DNA of 17,978 nt from Pseudomonadota bacterium (GTDB lineage: Bacteria; Pseudomonadota; Alphaproteobacteria; Rhodospirillales; 2-02-FULL-58-16). The notes beneath the pieces were generated by a model, which saw only the letters and a program-made list of their open reading frames with translations, was not told where the DNA came from and did not search any database. Positions 7,151-14,690 of the stretch are shown in pieces. Position 1 is the first letter of the stretch; the number at the start of each line of letters is the position of its first letter. A program made the position numbers and the translations under genes. Where the stretch lies: NCBI GenBank assembly GCA_022572335.1, contig JACZWD010000025.1:1-17978 (forward strand), read 5' to 3'.

Positions 7151-7220
7151 GCCCCCGGGAGGACACGGGGGGTGTCCCCCCGGTTACGGTATGCGGGGGA
7201 CGCCCCCGCGGCCCCCGGGG
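7151..7220. repeat. Fourth, dispersed copy of the ~60-bp G/C-run repeat
   Basis: A single diverged copy of the unit seen at 5753-5937. It contains GACACGGGGGGTGTC, the core TTACGGTATGC and the second hairpin CGGGGGACGCCCCCG. It ends 24 bp before the metC start, so a transcript from upstream would carry two stable hairpins in the metC leader. The remainder of the 220-bp cysK-metC gap holds the possible sigma-54 site at 7044 and an isolated TTGACA at 7109-7114 with no convincing -10 partner. Confidence 0.88.
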
Positions 7221-7244
7221 CAAACGCGCAGGGCTGTCCGATCC

Positions 7245-8405
7245 ATGAAAAAAGACACCACCATCGTTACCGCCGGACGCCATCCCGACGACCATCACGG
7301 AATCGTCAACCCGCCGGTCTATCATGCCTCGACCATCCTCTATCCGACCGTCGCCGCCCTCGAGGAGGCCGCAAGGACGCCCTTCGACGGCGTGCGCTAC
7401 GGCCGCCGCGGCACGCCGACGACGTTCGCCCTCGAAGAGGCCATGACGGCCCTGGAAGGGGGCTACCGGAGCATCGCCATGCCGTCCGGGTTGTCGGCCA
7501 TCACCACGTCCCTGCTGGCCTTCCTGAAGGCCGGCGATCACCTGTTGATGGTGGACAGCGCCTACGATCCGACGCGCCGGTTCTGCGAGCGGATGCTGAG
7601 CGGGTTCGGCGTCGAAACCACCTATTACGACCCCCTGATCGGCGCCGGTATCGCCGCCCTGATGCGCCCCGACACCAAGGTGGTGTTCATGGAATCCCCC
7701 GGTTCGCTCACCTTCGAGGTGCAGGACGTACCGGCCATCGCCGCCGCCGCCCACGCCGGGGGCGCCGTGGCGATACTGGACAACACCTGGGCGACACCGC
7801 TGTTCTTCAAGCCCTTCGATCACGGCGTCGACGTCTCCCTCCACGGCGCGACCAAGTACATCGTCGGCCACGCCGACGCCATGCTGGGGATCATCACGAC
7901 GACGGAAGACGCCTTCCTGCCGGTCAAGCGGACCACCGCCGTGGTCGGCACCACCGTCGCCCCCGACGACTGTTACCTGGGCCTCAGGGGCCTGCGCACC
8001 CTCGGCGTGCGTCTGGCGCGGCACCAGGAAACCGCGTTGACCCTGGCTCGCTGGCTGGCGGCGCGGCCCGAAGTCGACACGGTGCTGCACCCGGCCCTCG
8101 AAGGCTGCCCCGGCCACGACCTCTGGAAACGGGACTTCAGCGGCTCGTCGGGCCTGTTCGGCGTCGTCCTCAAGGACTACGGGAAGGACGCGGTGACGGC
8201 GATGCTCGACGGCATGGAGCTGTTCGCCATGGGCTACAGCTGGGGCGGATACGAAAGCCTGATCCTGCCCACCTATCCGGCGAACCACCGCTCCGCCACC
8301 ACGTGGTCGGCGCCGGGCCCCAGCCTGCGCATCCACGCCGGGCTGGAAGACCCGGACGACCTGATCGCGGACCTGGAAAAGGGCTTCGAACGCCTCAACG
8401 CCTGA
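7245..8405 (+). CDS. metC: Cystathionine beta-lyase (Cys/Met-metabolism PLP enzyme)
   Basis: A 386-residue gamma-family PLP enzyme. It cleaves L-cystathionine to homocysteine, pyruvate and ammonia in methionine synthesis. The PLP lysine is K204 in SLHGATKYIVGHAD; the cofactor-binding YGRRGTPTT and MPSGLSAI motifs, DNTWATPLFF, and the C-terminal SLRIHAGLEDPDDL are all present. SWGGYESL favours beta-lyase over gamma-synthase. The ATG at 7245 is the first start with family similarity; the frame is open upstream only across the G/C-run repeat. The ribosome-binding site is weak (AGGG at 7230). A metC gene upstream of aapJQMP is, as I recall, a conserved arrangement in alphaproteobacteria. The 3' end of this gene has a decayed duplicate after aapP (13553-13618). 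Confidence 0.93.
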   Translation: MKKDTTIVTAGRHPDDHHGIVNPPVYHASTILYPTVAALEEAARTPFDGVRYGRRGTPTTFALEEAMTALEGGYRSIAMPSGLSAITTSLLAFLKAGDHLLMVDSAYDPTRRFCERMLSGFGVETTYYDPLIGAGIAALMRPDTKVVFMESPGSLTFEVQDVPAIAAAAHAGGAVAILDNTWATPLFFKPFDHGVDVSLHGATKYIVGHADAMLGIITTTEDAFLPVKRTTAVVGTTVAPDDCYLGLRGLRTLGVRLARHQETALTLARWLAARPEVDTVLHPALEGCPGHDLWKRDFSGSSGLFGVVLKDYGKDAVTAMLDGMELFAMGYSWGGYESLILPTYPANHRSATTWSAPGPSLRIHAGLEDPDDLIADLEKGFERLNA

Positions 8406-8482
8406 CGGCGGGCCCGCCGGTTGCCGGGAATTCCGCCCGGTGCAAGAATGGGGGTTCGACGAAATCCGGATGAGGACGTCCC

Positions 8483-8878
8483 ATGAGCGAGCCCCTGTTT
8501 CACATGGTCGCGGCCGGCCCGTCGCCGGTCGCCCCCTTCAGCCACGCCGCCGAGGCCGACGGCTGGGTGTTCCTGACCGGCCAGATGCCGACCGATCCCG
8601 ATGACAATTCCCGGCCCCTTCCCCAAGGGATCGAGGCCCAGACGCGGAGGGTCATGGACAATCTGACCATCGTCCTCGGCGGCCTCGGCCTCGGGCTCGA
8701 GCAGGTGGTCTCCGTCCGTGTGTTCCTCACCCGATTCGGCGACGACTACGAGGCCATGAACCGGACCTATGCCTCGTATTTTCCCGCCGACAGGCGCCCG
8801 GCCAGGACCTGCGTCGGCGTCACCGGCCTGGCCCGGGACGCCCGCGTCGAGATCGACATGATCGCCCGCCGCCCGTGA
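8483..8878 (+). CDS. RidA family protein (YjgF/UK114), enamine/imine deaminase-like
   Basis: A 131-residue single-domain RidA/YjgF protein. RidA trimers hydrolyse reactive 2-aminoacrylate and related imines made by PLP enzymes. The conserved arginine is R108 in RRPARTCVGV, and the conserved acid is E123 in ARVEIDMIA, so the classical deaminase pair is present. GQMPTDPD and the FLTRFGDDYEAMN segment also match the family. GAGGA at 8472-8476 lies 6 bp before the ATG, and the gene starts 77 bp after metC. MetC chemistry goes through an enamine/imine intermediate, so a protective role beside MetC is reasonable, but the sequence alone cannot say whether it is a canonical RidA or a Rid2-type paralogue. 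Confidence 0.88.
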   Translation: MSEPLFHMVAAGPSPVAPFSHAAEADGWVFLTGQMPTDPDDNSRPLPQGIEAQTRRVMDNLTIVLGGLGLGLEQVVSVRVFLTRFGDDYEAMNRTYASYFPADRRPARTCVGVTGLARDARVEIDMIARRP

Positions 8879-8910
8879 AGCCGTCCGTGAAGACGACTCC
8901 CCGCCGGAAG

Positions 8911-8927
8911 GGCGCGTGGCGGGCGCC
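8911..8927 (+). terminator. Weak hairpin after the RidA gene
   Basis: GGCGC (8911-8915) can pair with GCGCC (8923-8927), followed by TTGTCTTTGCC, about 30 bp after the RidA gene stop. The stem is short and the T-tract broken, so it may only partly reduce readthrough into aapJ. The rest of 8879-9096 probably contains the aapJ promoter, but I could not assign -35 and -10 boxes. Confidence 0.25.
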
Positions 8928-9096
8928 TTGTCTTTGCCAGGGCCATGCCGGGCAAGGGCGCCAATGAGAATTGCGCTTAGCCCTTGAGGCTTTTCGCAGA
9001 ATCGTGGTACGGATTCAACTGGGTTCCTATTCCGGCTCCGCCGACTCAGTGGGAGCGGACAATAAGGAGCGTTTCTCAATCAGGGAGGAATTTCAC

Positions 9097-10104
9097 ATGC
9101 GGATTATCATCAGTCTCGTTGCCGCGTTTTTCATGGCTTCGGTCGCCAATGCCGGGACCTTGGAAGACGTCAAGGCCCGCGGCGTGCTCAACTGCATCGT
9201 CAATACCGGCCTGCCCGGATTTTCGTACACCGACAAAACCGGCCGCTGGAAAGGCTTCGACGCCGACATGTGCCGTTCGCTGGCGGCCGCGGTTGTCGGC
9301 GACGGGGAAAAGGTCAAGTTCATCCCGGCCACCGGCAAGACCCGTTTCACGCTGCTGAACTCCAAGGAAGGCGACGTTATCTTCCGTAACACCACGTGGA
9401 CCTTCGTCCGCGACGTCGACGTCAAGCTGACCTTCCTGCCCACCACCTACTATGACGGCCAGGGCTTCATCATCCGCAAGTCCAAGGGCGTCAAAAGCGC
9501 CAAGGAGCTGGACGGCGCCACGGTGTGCATCCAGACCGGCACGACGACGGAGCTGAACCTGGCCGACTACTTCCGCGCCAACAAGATCAGCTACAAGCCG
9601 GTGCCGATCGAGTCCAACGAGGAAGCGCGCAAGAACTACCTGGCCGACCGTTGCGACACCTACACGACGGACGCTTCCGGTCTGGCCGCGACGCGCGCCA
9701 CTTTCGACAAGCCGGGCGACCACTTGATCCTTCCGGAAATCATTTCCAAGGAGCCGCTGGGCCCCGTCGTCCGCCATGGCGACGACCAGTGGGCTGACAT
9801 CGTCCGCTGGACTGTCTACGCGCTGATTACGGCGGAAGAGCAGGGGATCACCGCCGCCAACGCCGACAAGATGGCAATGGATAAGAGCAACCCCAACGTC
9901 AGCCGTATGCTCGGTTCCGAAGGCGACCTGGGCGGAATGCTGGGTCTCGACAAGGATTGGGCCAAGCGCGTCATCAAGGCGCAGGGTAATTACGCCGAAA
10001 TTTTCGAGCGCAACGTCGGCTTGAAAACGCCGGTTGGCCTGGCCCGTGGCTTGAACGCCCTTTACACCAACGGTGGTCTGCAATATTCCCCGCCGTTCCG
10101 GTAG
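9097..10104 (+). CDS. aapJ: General L-amino acid ABC transporter, periplasmic binding protein AapJ
   Basis: A 335-residue periplasmic binding protein of the polar amino acid family (SBP family 3), which captures amino acids for the AapQMP membrane complex. Residues 1-19 form a Sec signal peptide (MRIIISLVAAFFMASVANA) with an Ala-x-Ala cleavage site. The mature protein begins with LEDVKARGVLNCIVNTGLPG, typical of AapJ, and ends in GLQYSPPFR, also typical. GFDADMCRSLA and the IQTGTTTELNLADYF segment match the ligand-binding lobes. The ATG at 9097 is chosen because GGGAGGAA lies 6 bp upstream; the frame is open further upstream but that stretch is not signal-peptide-like. A strong stem-loop follows the gene, which would leave more aapJ mRNA than permease mRNA. 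Confidence 0.95.
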   Translation: MRIIISLVAAFFMASVANAGTLEDVKARGVLNCIVNTGLPGFSYTDKTGRWKGFDADMCRSLAAAVVGDGEKVKFIPATGKTRFTLLNSKEGDVIFRNTTWTFVRDVDVKLTFLPTTYYDGQGFIIRKSKGVKSAKELDGATVCIQTGTTTELNLADYFRANKISYKPVPIESNEEARKNYLADRCDTYTTDASGLAATRATFDKPGDHLILPEIISKEPLGPVVRHGDDQWADIVRWTVYALITAEEQGITAANADKMAMDKSNPNVSRMLGSEGDLGGMLGLDKDWAKRVIKAQGNYAEIFERNVGLKTPVGLARGLNALYTNGGLQYSPPFR

Positions 10105-10138
10105 AACAGGGTTTGGCCTTGTAAACCGACAAAAGGTA

Positions 10139-10176
10139 ACGCGCCGGGCGGGATTTCCTGTCCGGCGCGTCCTTTT
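10139..10176 (+). terminator. Stem-loop with T-tract between aapJ and aapQ
   Basis: ACGCGCCGG (10139-10147) pairs perfectly with CCGGCGCGT (10162-10170), and pairing can continue inward for five more positions including two G-U pairs. CCTTTT follows. This looks like a leaky intrinsic terminator or RNA-stabilising hairpin; such structures after the binding-protein gene commonly give excess binding protein over permease in ABC operons. Confidence 0.8.
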
Positions 10177-10270
10177 CCCGATATACGAAATAGATGTCCG
10201 TCTTGTCCGGCCCGGCGCCCAGGCCGGATAAGCGGTTCAACAACGAAGGGTGCAGGAACAGGGGGCAAGG

Positions 10271-11482
10271 GTGTCGGGCGTCGCGCATCAGGCAAGCATA
10301 AAACAAGTCGGTACCGAACCCAATTTTCTGATCAGGCTTTGGCGCAACAAGGATACGCGCTCGATCATCCTGCAGATCCTGACCATGGCCCTGCTGTTCG
10401 CGTTTCTCGCCTACATCATCAACAACGCGGTGCTCAACCTGGCGGTTCTCGGCAAGACCTTCAGCTTCGATTTCCTGGGCTTCCCCGCGTCCTACGATAT
10501 CAACCAACGGCTGATCGAATACACATCGCAAAGCACCCATTTCCGGGCCATGCTGGTGGGTATCCTGAACACCGCCCTGGTCGCCTTCTTCGGAATCATC
10601 ACGGCGACTATTCTCGGTTTCCTGTTCGGCATTATCCGGCTGTCGAATAACTGGATCGCCAGCCACATCGTTTATTGCATTATCGAATTCACCCGCAATA
10701 TCCCGGTCCTGCTCCACATCCTGTTGATCCACGGGATCATCGTCCATGTCCTGCCAAGCCCGCATCAGGCCCATACCCTTGCCGACAGCATTTTTCTTTC
10801 CAACCGGGGCTTGACCATTCCCGATCCGATTTTCGGGGAGGGGTTCTCTTTCACCGTGATCGCCTTTTTCGCCGCCATCGGCATCATCATCGCGTTCGCC
10901 AGGTGGGCCAGGAAGGTGCGCGAGGAAAGCGGCAGGATTTATCCCGTATTCTGGATTTCCACCGGCATCCTGTTCGGCCTGCCGTTTCTGGTGTTCCTGT
11001 TGTCCGGCTCGCCGCTCGTTTGGGTGGTTCCGGAACTCGGGCGTTTCAATCTCAAGGGCGGGATCACCATGATCCCGGAATTCCTGGCCCTGTGGCTGGC
11101 CTTGTCGCTGTATACGTCTGTTTTCATCGCCGAAATCGTCCGCGCCGGTATCCTGGCCATCAGCAAGGGCCAGTGGGAAGCCTCTCAGGCGGTCGGGCTC
11201 CAACGGAACCGGATTCTGCATTTGGTGATCATCCCGCAGGCGCTCCGGGTCATCATCCCGCCGCTGACCAGTCAATACCTGAATTTGACCAAGAACTCGT
11301 CCTTGGCCATCGCCATCGGCTACATGGATATCGTCGCCACCATCGGCGGCATCTCGATGATGCAGACGGGCAAGGAAATGGAATCGATGATCCTCGTGCT
11401 GTCGATCTATCTCTGTTTCTCGCTGGTCATCTCGGCGTTCATGAACTGGTACAACCGACGCATAAAGCTGGTGGAAAGGTAG
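10271..11482 (+). CDS. aapQ: General L-amino acid ABC transporter permease AapQ
   Basis: A 403-residue inner-membrane permease of the His/Glu/Gln/Arg type. The first helix is near residues 30-50, followed by a conserved soluble stretch (FDFLGFPASYDINQRLIEY), several more helices including a large central insertion that is characteristic of AapQ/BztB proteins, and a C-terminal permease core. The EAA loop that docks the ATPase begins at E303 (EASQAVGLQRNRILHLVIIP). It pairs with AapM to form the channel. The GTG at 10271 is preferred because AGGGGG at 10260-10265 precedes it; another in-frame GTG at 10250 has no properly spaced site. The aapQ stop lies 9 bp before aapM. Confidence 0.93.
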   Translation: MSGVAHQASIKQVGTEPNFLIRLWRNKDTRSIILQILTMALLFAFLAYIINNAVLNLAVLGKTFSFDFLGFPASYDINQRLIEYTSQSTHFRAMLVGILNTALVAFFGIITATILGFLFGIIRLSNNWIASHIVYCIIEFTRNIPVLLHILLIHGIIVHVLPSPHQAHTLADSIFLSNRGLTIPDPIFGEGFSFTVIAFFAAIGIIIAFARWARKVREESGRIYPVFWISTGILFGLPFLVFLLSGSPLVWVVPELGRFNLKGGITMIPEFLALWLALSLYTSVFIAEIVRAGILAISKGQWEASQAVGLQRNRILHLVIIPQALRVIIPPLTSQYLNLTKNSSLAIAIGYMDIVATIGGISMMQTGKEMESMILVLSIYLCFSLVISAFMNWYNRRIKLVER

Positions 11483-11491
11483 GGGAAGGCC

Positions 11492-12631
11492 ATGACGCTC
11501 GGCAAAGAGGAAAAAACCCCGGCCGTCACCGAGGACGGCGGTTATCTGCCCGGCACCCATCCGGATCTGCCGCCGCCGTCGAGCGTTCACGGCCCCGTCC
11601 ACTGGATCAAGGTCAACCTGTTCGGGTCCGTCGTCGACACCGCGCTGACCCTTCTCGCGGTTTATTTCCTGTATTCCGCCCTCACCTTCCTCGTCGGCTG
11701 GATGTTCATCAATGCCGCCTTTACGGGCGAATCCCGCAACGATTGCCGCGCCGTCGCCGACGGCGCCTGCTGGGCCTTCATCGGCAACCGGCTGTCTCTG
11801 TTCATTTACGGTTTTTACCCGGAACCGGAACGCTGGCGGGTCGATCTTTCCTTCGTGCTGTTGATTTTGGCGATAGTGCCGGTTCTCTATGAGGACATGC
11901 CGCAAAGGGGCAAGGCATTAACCTATTCATGCCTGTATCCGTTAATCGCCGCCTGGTTGCTGGTCGGCGGTTTCGGCCTGGAGAAAGTTTCCACCGATCA
12001 ATTCGGCGGTTTGATGCTGAATGTCGTCATCGGGGTTACGGGGATCGCGTTTTCGCTGCCGATCGGGATCGTCCTCGCCCTGGGGCGCCAATCGCAACTG
12101 CCCATTGTGCGCATTCTTTGCGTGTCGTTCATCGAGATCATCCGCGGCGTGCCGCTGATCACCCTTTTGTTCGTTGCCGCCGTGATGCTGAGCTATTTCG
12201 TGCCGCCGGGGACCAATTTCGACCTGTTGGTGCGGATGTTGATCATGGTCACTTTGTTCGCGTCGGGCTACATGGCCGAGGTTATTCGCGGCGGCCTTCA
12301 GGCGATCCCCAATGGCCAGTACGAGGCCGCCGACGCCATGGGCCTGAAATACTGGCAGTCCATGCGCCTGGTGGTCCTGCCACAGGCGCTCAAGATTTCC
12401 ATCCCCGGCATCGTCAACACCTTCATCGCCCTTTACAAGGACACCACGCTGGTCATCGTCATCGGGCGGCTCGATATCCTCGGCATCGGCAATTCGTCCC
12501 TCGCCGACACCAAGTGGCAGGGGCTTTCGACCGAAGTTTACATTTTTGTCGCCCTCTTCTTCTTCTTCAGTTGTTTCTCCATGTCACGGTATTCGCTGTG
12601 GCTGGAAAAGAAGCTTCATACGGGACATTAA
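11492..12631 (+). CDS. aapM: General L-amino acid ABC transporter permease AapM
   Basis: A 379-residue permease partner of AapQ. A hydrophilic proline-rich N-terminus is followed by a helix near residues 45-70, the loop with NDCRAVADGACWAFI that is typical of AapM/BztC, and a C-terminal permease core. The EAA loop begins at E278 (EAADAMGLKYWQSMRLVVLP), where the AapP ATPase should dock. GGGGAAGG lies just upstream of the ATG at 11492. The gene follows aapQ after 9 bp, so the two are translated from one message. Its TAA stop is the last base triplet before a 75-bp inverted repeat (12632-12706), which separates it from aapP and could reduce aapP expression. Confidence 0.93.
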   Translation: MTLGKEEKTPAVTEDGGYLPGTHPDLPPPSSVHGPVHWIKVNLFGSVVDTALTLLAVYFLYSALTFLVGWMFINAAFTGESRNDCRAVADGACWAFIGNRLSLFIYGFYPEPERWRVDLSFVLLILAIVPVLYEDMPQRGKALTYSCLYPLIAAWLLVGGFGLEKVSTDQFGGLMLNVVIGVTGIAFSLPIGIVLALGRQSQLPIVRILCVSFIEIIRGVPLITLLFVAAVMLSYFVPPGTNFDLLVRMLIMVTLFASGYMAEVIRGGLQAIPNGQYEAADAMGLKYWQSMRLVVLPQALKISIPGIVNTFIALYKDTTLVIVIGRLDILGIGNSSLADTKWQGLSTEVYIFVALFFFFSCFSMSRYSLWLEKKLHTGH

Positions 12632-12706
12632 TACCAAGGGACGCTGATCATGACCCGACGAGCCGCCTACGCGATCTCTATGAGTCATGATCAGCGACCC
12701 TTGGTA
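12632..12706. mobile_element. MITE-like 75-bp inverted-repeat element
   Basis: Two 23-bp arms, 12632-12654 and 12684-12706, are inverted repeats with a single mismatch (CCAAGGGACGC against CCAAGGGTCGC). They flank a 29-bp centre. The outer bases are TA on each side, and TAA stands next to both ends (12629-12631 and 12707-12709), so a TA or TAA target duplication is possible. Short elements with TA-bounded arms and no coding capacity suggest a MITE mobilised by an IS630/mariner-type transposase. No transposase gene is present in the window. The right arm also supplies an in-frame ATG (12687) upstream of the real aapP start. Confidence 0.7.
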
Positions 12707-12725
12707 TAAACAAGGAAACGGGGAA

Positions 12726-13520
12726 ATGGCTGACACCGAAAGCCGTACCGAAACCGACGCGCAGATCGAGTCGTCGAAGGGCGAAGACGACATCATCAAA
12801 ATCGTCGCCATGCACAAATGGTTCGGCGAGTTCCATGTGCTGAAGGATATCAACCTGACCATCAAGGCCCAAGAGCGCATCGTCGTTTGCGGCCCGTCGG
12901 GGTCCGGCAAGTCGACCCTGATCCGCTGCATCAACCGGCTGGAGGAACACCAGAAGGGCCAGATCATCGTCGACGGGATCGAACTGACGAATGACCTCAA
13001 GAACATCGACCTGATCCGCCGCGAGGTCGGCATAGTGTTCCAGCACTTCAACCTGTTCCCGCACTTGACCGTGCTCGAGAACCTGACGCTCGGCCCCATC
13101 TGGGTCCGCAACACGCCCAAGAAGGAGGCCGAGGAATTGGCCATGAAGTACCTGGTGCGGGTGAAGATTCCCGAACAGGCGGCCAAGTTTCCCGGCCAGC
13201 TCTCCGGCGGCCAGCAACAGCGCGTCGCCATCGCCCGCTCGCTGTGCATGAACCCGAAGATCATGCTGTTCGACGAACCGACCTCGGCGCTGGACCCCGA
13301 AATGATCAAGGAAGTGCTGGACGTGATGATCGAACTGGCGGAAACGGGCATGACCATGATTGTCGTCACCCACGAGATGGGCTTCGCCAAGACCGTCGCC
13401 CACAGGGTGATCTTCATGGACGAAGGCGAGATCATCGAACAGAACGAACCCCACGAGTTCTTCAACAATCCCCGGCACGACAGGACCAAGATGTTCCTCA
13501 GCCAGATCCTGGCCCACTGA
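12726..13520 (+). CDS. aapP: General L-amino acid ABC transporter ATP-binding protein AapP
   Basis: A 264-residue ABC ATPase that powers AapJQMP. Walker A is GPSGSGKST (residues 56-64), the Q-loop Gln is Q106, the signature is LSGGQQQR (159-166), Walker B with the catalytic Glu is LFDEP (D183, E184), the D-loop is SALDPE, and the switch histidine is H216. All are intact. Its sequence matches the polar amino acid importers (GlnQ/AapP). The ATG at 12726 is preferred because AAGGA (12712-12716) lies 9 bp upstream. An ATG at 12687 inside the inverted repeat is in frame but has no ribosome-binding site and would add 13 unrelated residues. Confidence 0.94.
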   Translation: MADTESRTETDAQIESSKGEDDIIKIVAMHKWFGEFHVLKDINLTIKAQERIVVCGPSGSGKSTLIRCINRLEEHQKGQIIVDGIELTNDLKNIDLIRREVGIVFQHFNLFPHLTVLENLTLGPIWVRNTPKKEAEELAMKYLVRVKIPEQAAKFPGQLSGGQQQRVAIARSLCMNPKIMLFDEPTSALDPEMIKEVLDVMIELAETGMTMIVVTHEMGFAKTVAHRVIFMDEGEIIEQNEPHEFFNNPRHDRTKMFLSQILAH

Positions 13521-13552
13521 AACAGACGATTCCGGAGACGATGGGTGCGGCC

Positions 13553-13618
13553 CGCACCGGCGCCGGGCTGGAGGACGCGGACGACCTGATCGCGGACCTG
13601 GAAAAGGGTTTCGAGCGG
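13553..13618 (+). pseudogene. Fragment of a metC 3' end (duplicate remnant)
   Basis: These 66 bases match 8328-8393, the end of metC in this window, at 58 of 66 positions by my hand count. They keep the same reading frame: GLEDADDLIADLEKGFER here against GLEDPDDLIADLEKGFER in MetC. Similarity stops after FER, and the frame then runs on into unrelated sequence. The upstream part of metC is absent; the fragment starts 32 bp after the aapP stop. Most differences are third-position changes, which suggests that the copy was once under coding selection or came from a related gene. Confidence 0.82.
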
Positions 13619-13853
13619 CGCCGGTTCCCGCTTCCCCCCATCCAGAATGCGGTCCGACCCTGTTGTCGATTCGTCGCGGGTATCGCGGCACCGACCGAAT
13701 TTCAATATTTACGACATTGTAATATTCTGTTATTTGTCAAACGAATATGTAATTTGCCGCGGTTGGCGGAGAGCATCGGTGGAACAGGCTGATGGCGAGC
13801 CAACCTCGGGCCACGGTACCGACAGGGACGGCGGGTAAAAAGAAGTTGGAATA
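13619..13853. other. Non-coding gap before the GntR regulator
   Basis: Together with the metC remnant, this forms the 333-bp stretch without a gene between aapP and the regulator. Bases 13619-13690 are GC-rich and featureless. Bases 13695-13760 are unusually AT-rich and hold two imperfect palindromes (see 13709-13746), so the regulator promoter probably lies here. I saw no clear terminator for the aap operon. Confidence 0.5.
13709..13746 (+). promoter_or_regulatory. Candidate autoregulatory operator region for the GntR protein
   Basis: TTAC (13709-13712) and GTAA (13719-13722) form an inverted repeat with a 6-base centre. ATTTGT (13732-13737) and ACGAAT (13741-13746) form a second with one mismatch and a 3-base centre. 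Regulators of the GntR/FCD family bind short palindromes of this kind, often with TTGT/ACAA half-sites, and usually control themselves. The location, about 110-145 bp before the regulator start, fits. Confidence 0.35.
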
Positions 13854-14597
13854 ATGGGGATCCAATACGACCTGCAAATCACCGACAGCTTGGCGAAGCA
13901 GATAGCCAAGAGCATTCGCGATGCGATCCTCGAGGGGCGTCTTAAGATCGATGAACGGTTGCCCACCGAAGAAGAACTGGCTCGAAAGTTCGGCGTTTCA
14001 CGTCCCACCATCCGCGAAGCCCTGAAGCGCCTGGCGGCGCAAAACCTGGTCCGTTCCCGGCGTGGACCGTCGGGTGGAACCTTCGTCAACAGGCCAAGCG
14101 AGGAAGAAAGCTGGTCGTTCCTGGCGAACACGGCGGCGCTTATGGTGAGCATGGGCGCGTTCAGTCTCAACGAAATCACCGAAGCGCGCCGTGAAATGGA
14201 ATCGATCTGTTGCCGCCTTGCCGCGGAACACCGGGAGGAGTCGCATTTGGCCGCAATGGCGGCTGAACTCGAAATCCAAAACGATATGGATATTACGGAC
14301 GTCGAATTTTGCGCTTCCGATGTGCGTTTTCATCGCGCGCTGGTGGATGCGACCCGCAATTCCGTGTTGCGCTTCGTCATGGTTTCCGTGATCGAAGCGC
14401 TGCAACCGATCGCCAACATCGTTGTGTACCGTTTCCGTGAACGCAAACTCATCGTAAGCCAGCACCAGCGCCTCTATGAGGCTGTCCGGGCGCGGGATCC
14501 CGATGCCGCCGAAACCGTATTTCTCGAACAGATGTCGTATCTTGGCGAGAAATATGCGGAAGCCCAGGAATGGCGCCGGCGGCGTGACGAAGCCTGA
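13854..14597 (+). CDS. GntR-family transcriptional regulator, FadR/FCD subfamily
   Basis: A 247-residue transcription factor. Residues about 10-80 form the GntR winged helix-turn-helix, with ILEGRLKIDERLPTEEELARKFGVSRPTIREALKRL and the wing GPSGGTF given here only as positions 25-60 and 71-77 in function: recognition helix SRPTIREAL. Residues about 100-240 form the all-helical FCD ligand domain. D156, H160 (DVRFHRAL) and H204 (SQHQRLYEA) match three of the usual metal ligands; I do not see the other histidine clearly. Such proteins respond to organic acids or amino acid-like ligands. The gene lies just upstream of the LIV-type transporter, so it probably regulates that operon. The ribosome-binding site is weak (AAGAAG). 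Confidence 0.9.
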   Translation: MGIQYDLQITDSLAKQIAKSIRDAILEGRLKIDERLPTEEELARKFGVSRPTIREALKRLAAQNLVRSRRGPSGGTFVNRPSEEESWSFLANTAALMVSMGAFSLNEITEARREMESICCRLAAEHREESHLAAMAAELEIQNDMDITDVEFCASDVRFHRALVDATRNSVLRFVMVSVIEALQPIANIVVYRFRERKLIVSQHQRLYEAVRARDPDAAETVFLEQMSYLGEKYAEAQEWRRRRDEA

Positions 14598-14615
14598 CGG
14601 TTCGCCACGGGCAAT

Positions 14616-14630
14616 CGGGCGCTTCGCCCG
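14616..14630 (+). terminator. Hairpin after the GntR gene, doubtful terminator
   Basis: CGGGCG (14616-14621) pairs with CGCCCG (14625-14630) around CTT, 18 bp after the regulator stop. A purine-rich run follows (GGAGAAAAAAACG) rather than T residues, so it would not act as a standard intrinsic terminator on the + strand. Confidence 0.3.
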
Positions 14631-14690
14631 GCGGCGGAGAAAAAAACGATAACCGGCGGTCCGTGCCGGAGATCAGGGAGGAACCGGCGA

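Noticed and set aside
7025..7244. SAM-II or other methionine riboswitch upstream of metC
   Set aside because: I looked for the short SAM-II pseudoknot pattern known from alphaproteobacterial met genes and found none; the leader is taken up by the G/C-run repeat.
12687..12725. Longer AapP starting at the ATG in the inverted repeat
   Set aside because: It has no ribosome-binding site and adds residues encoded by the repeat; the ATG at 12726 has a well-placed AAGGA.
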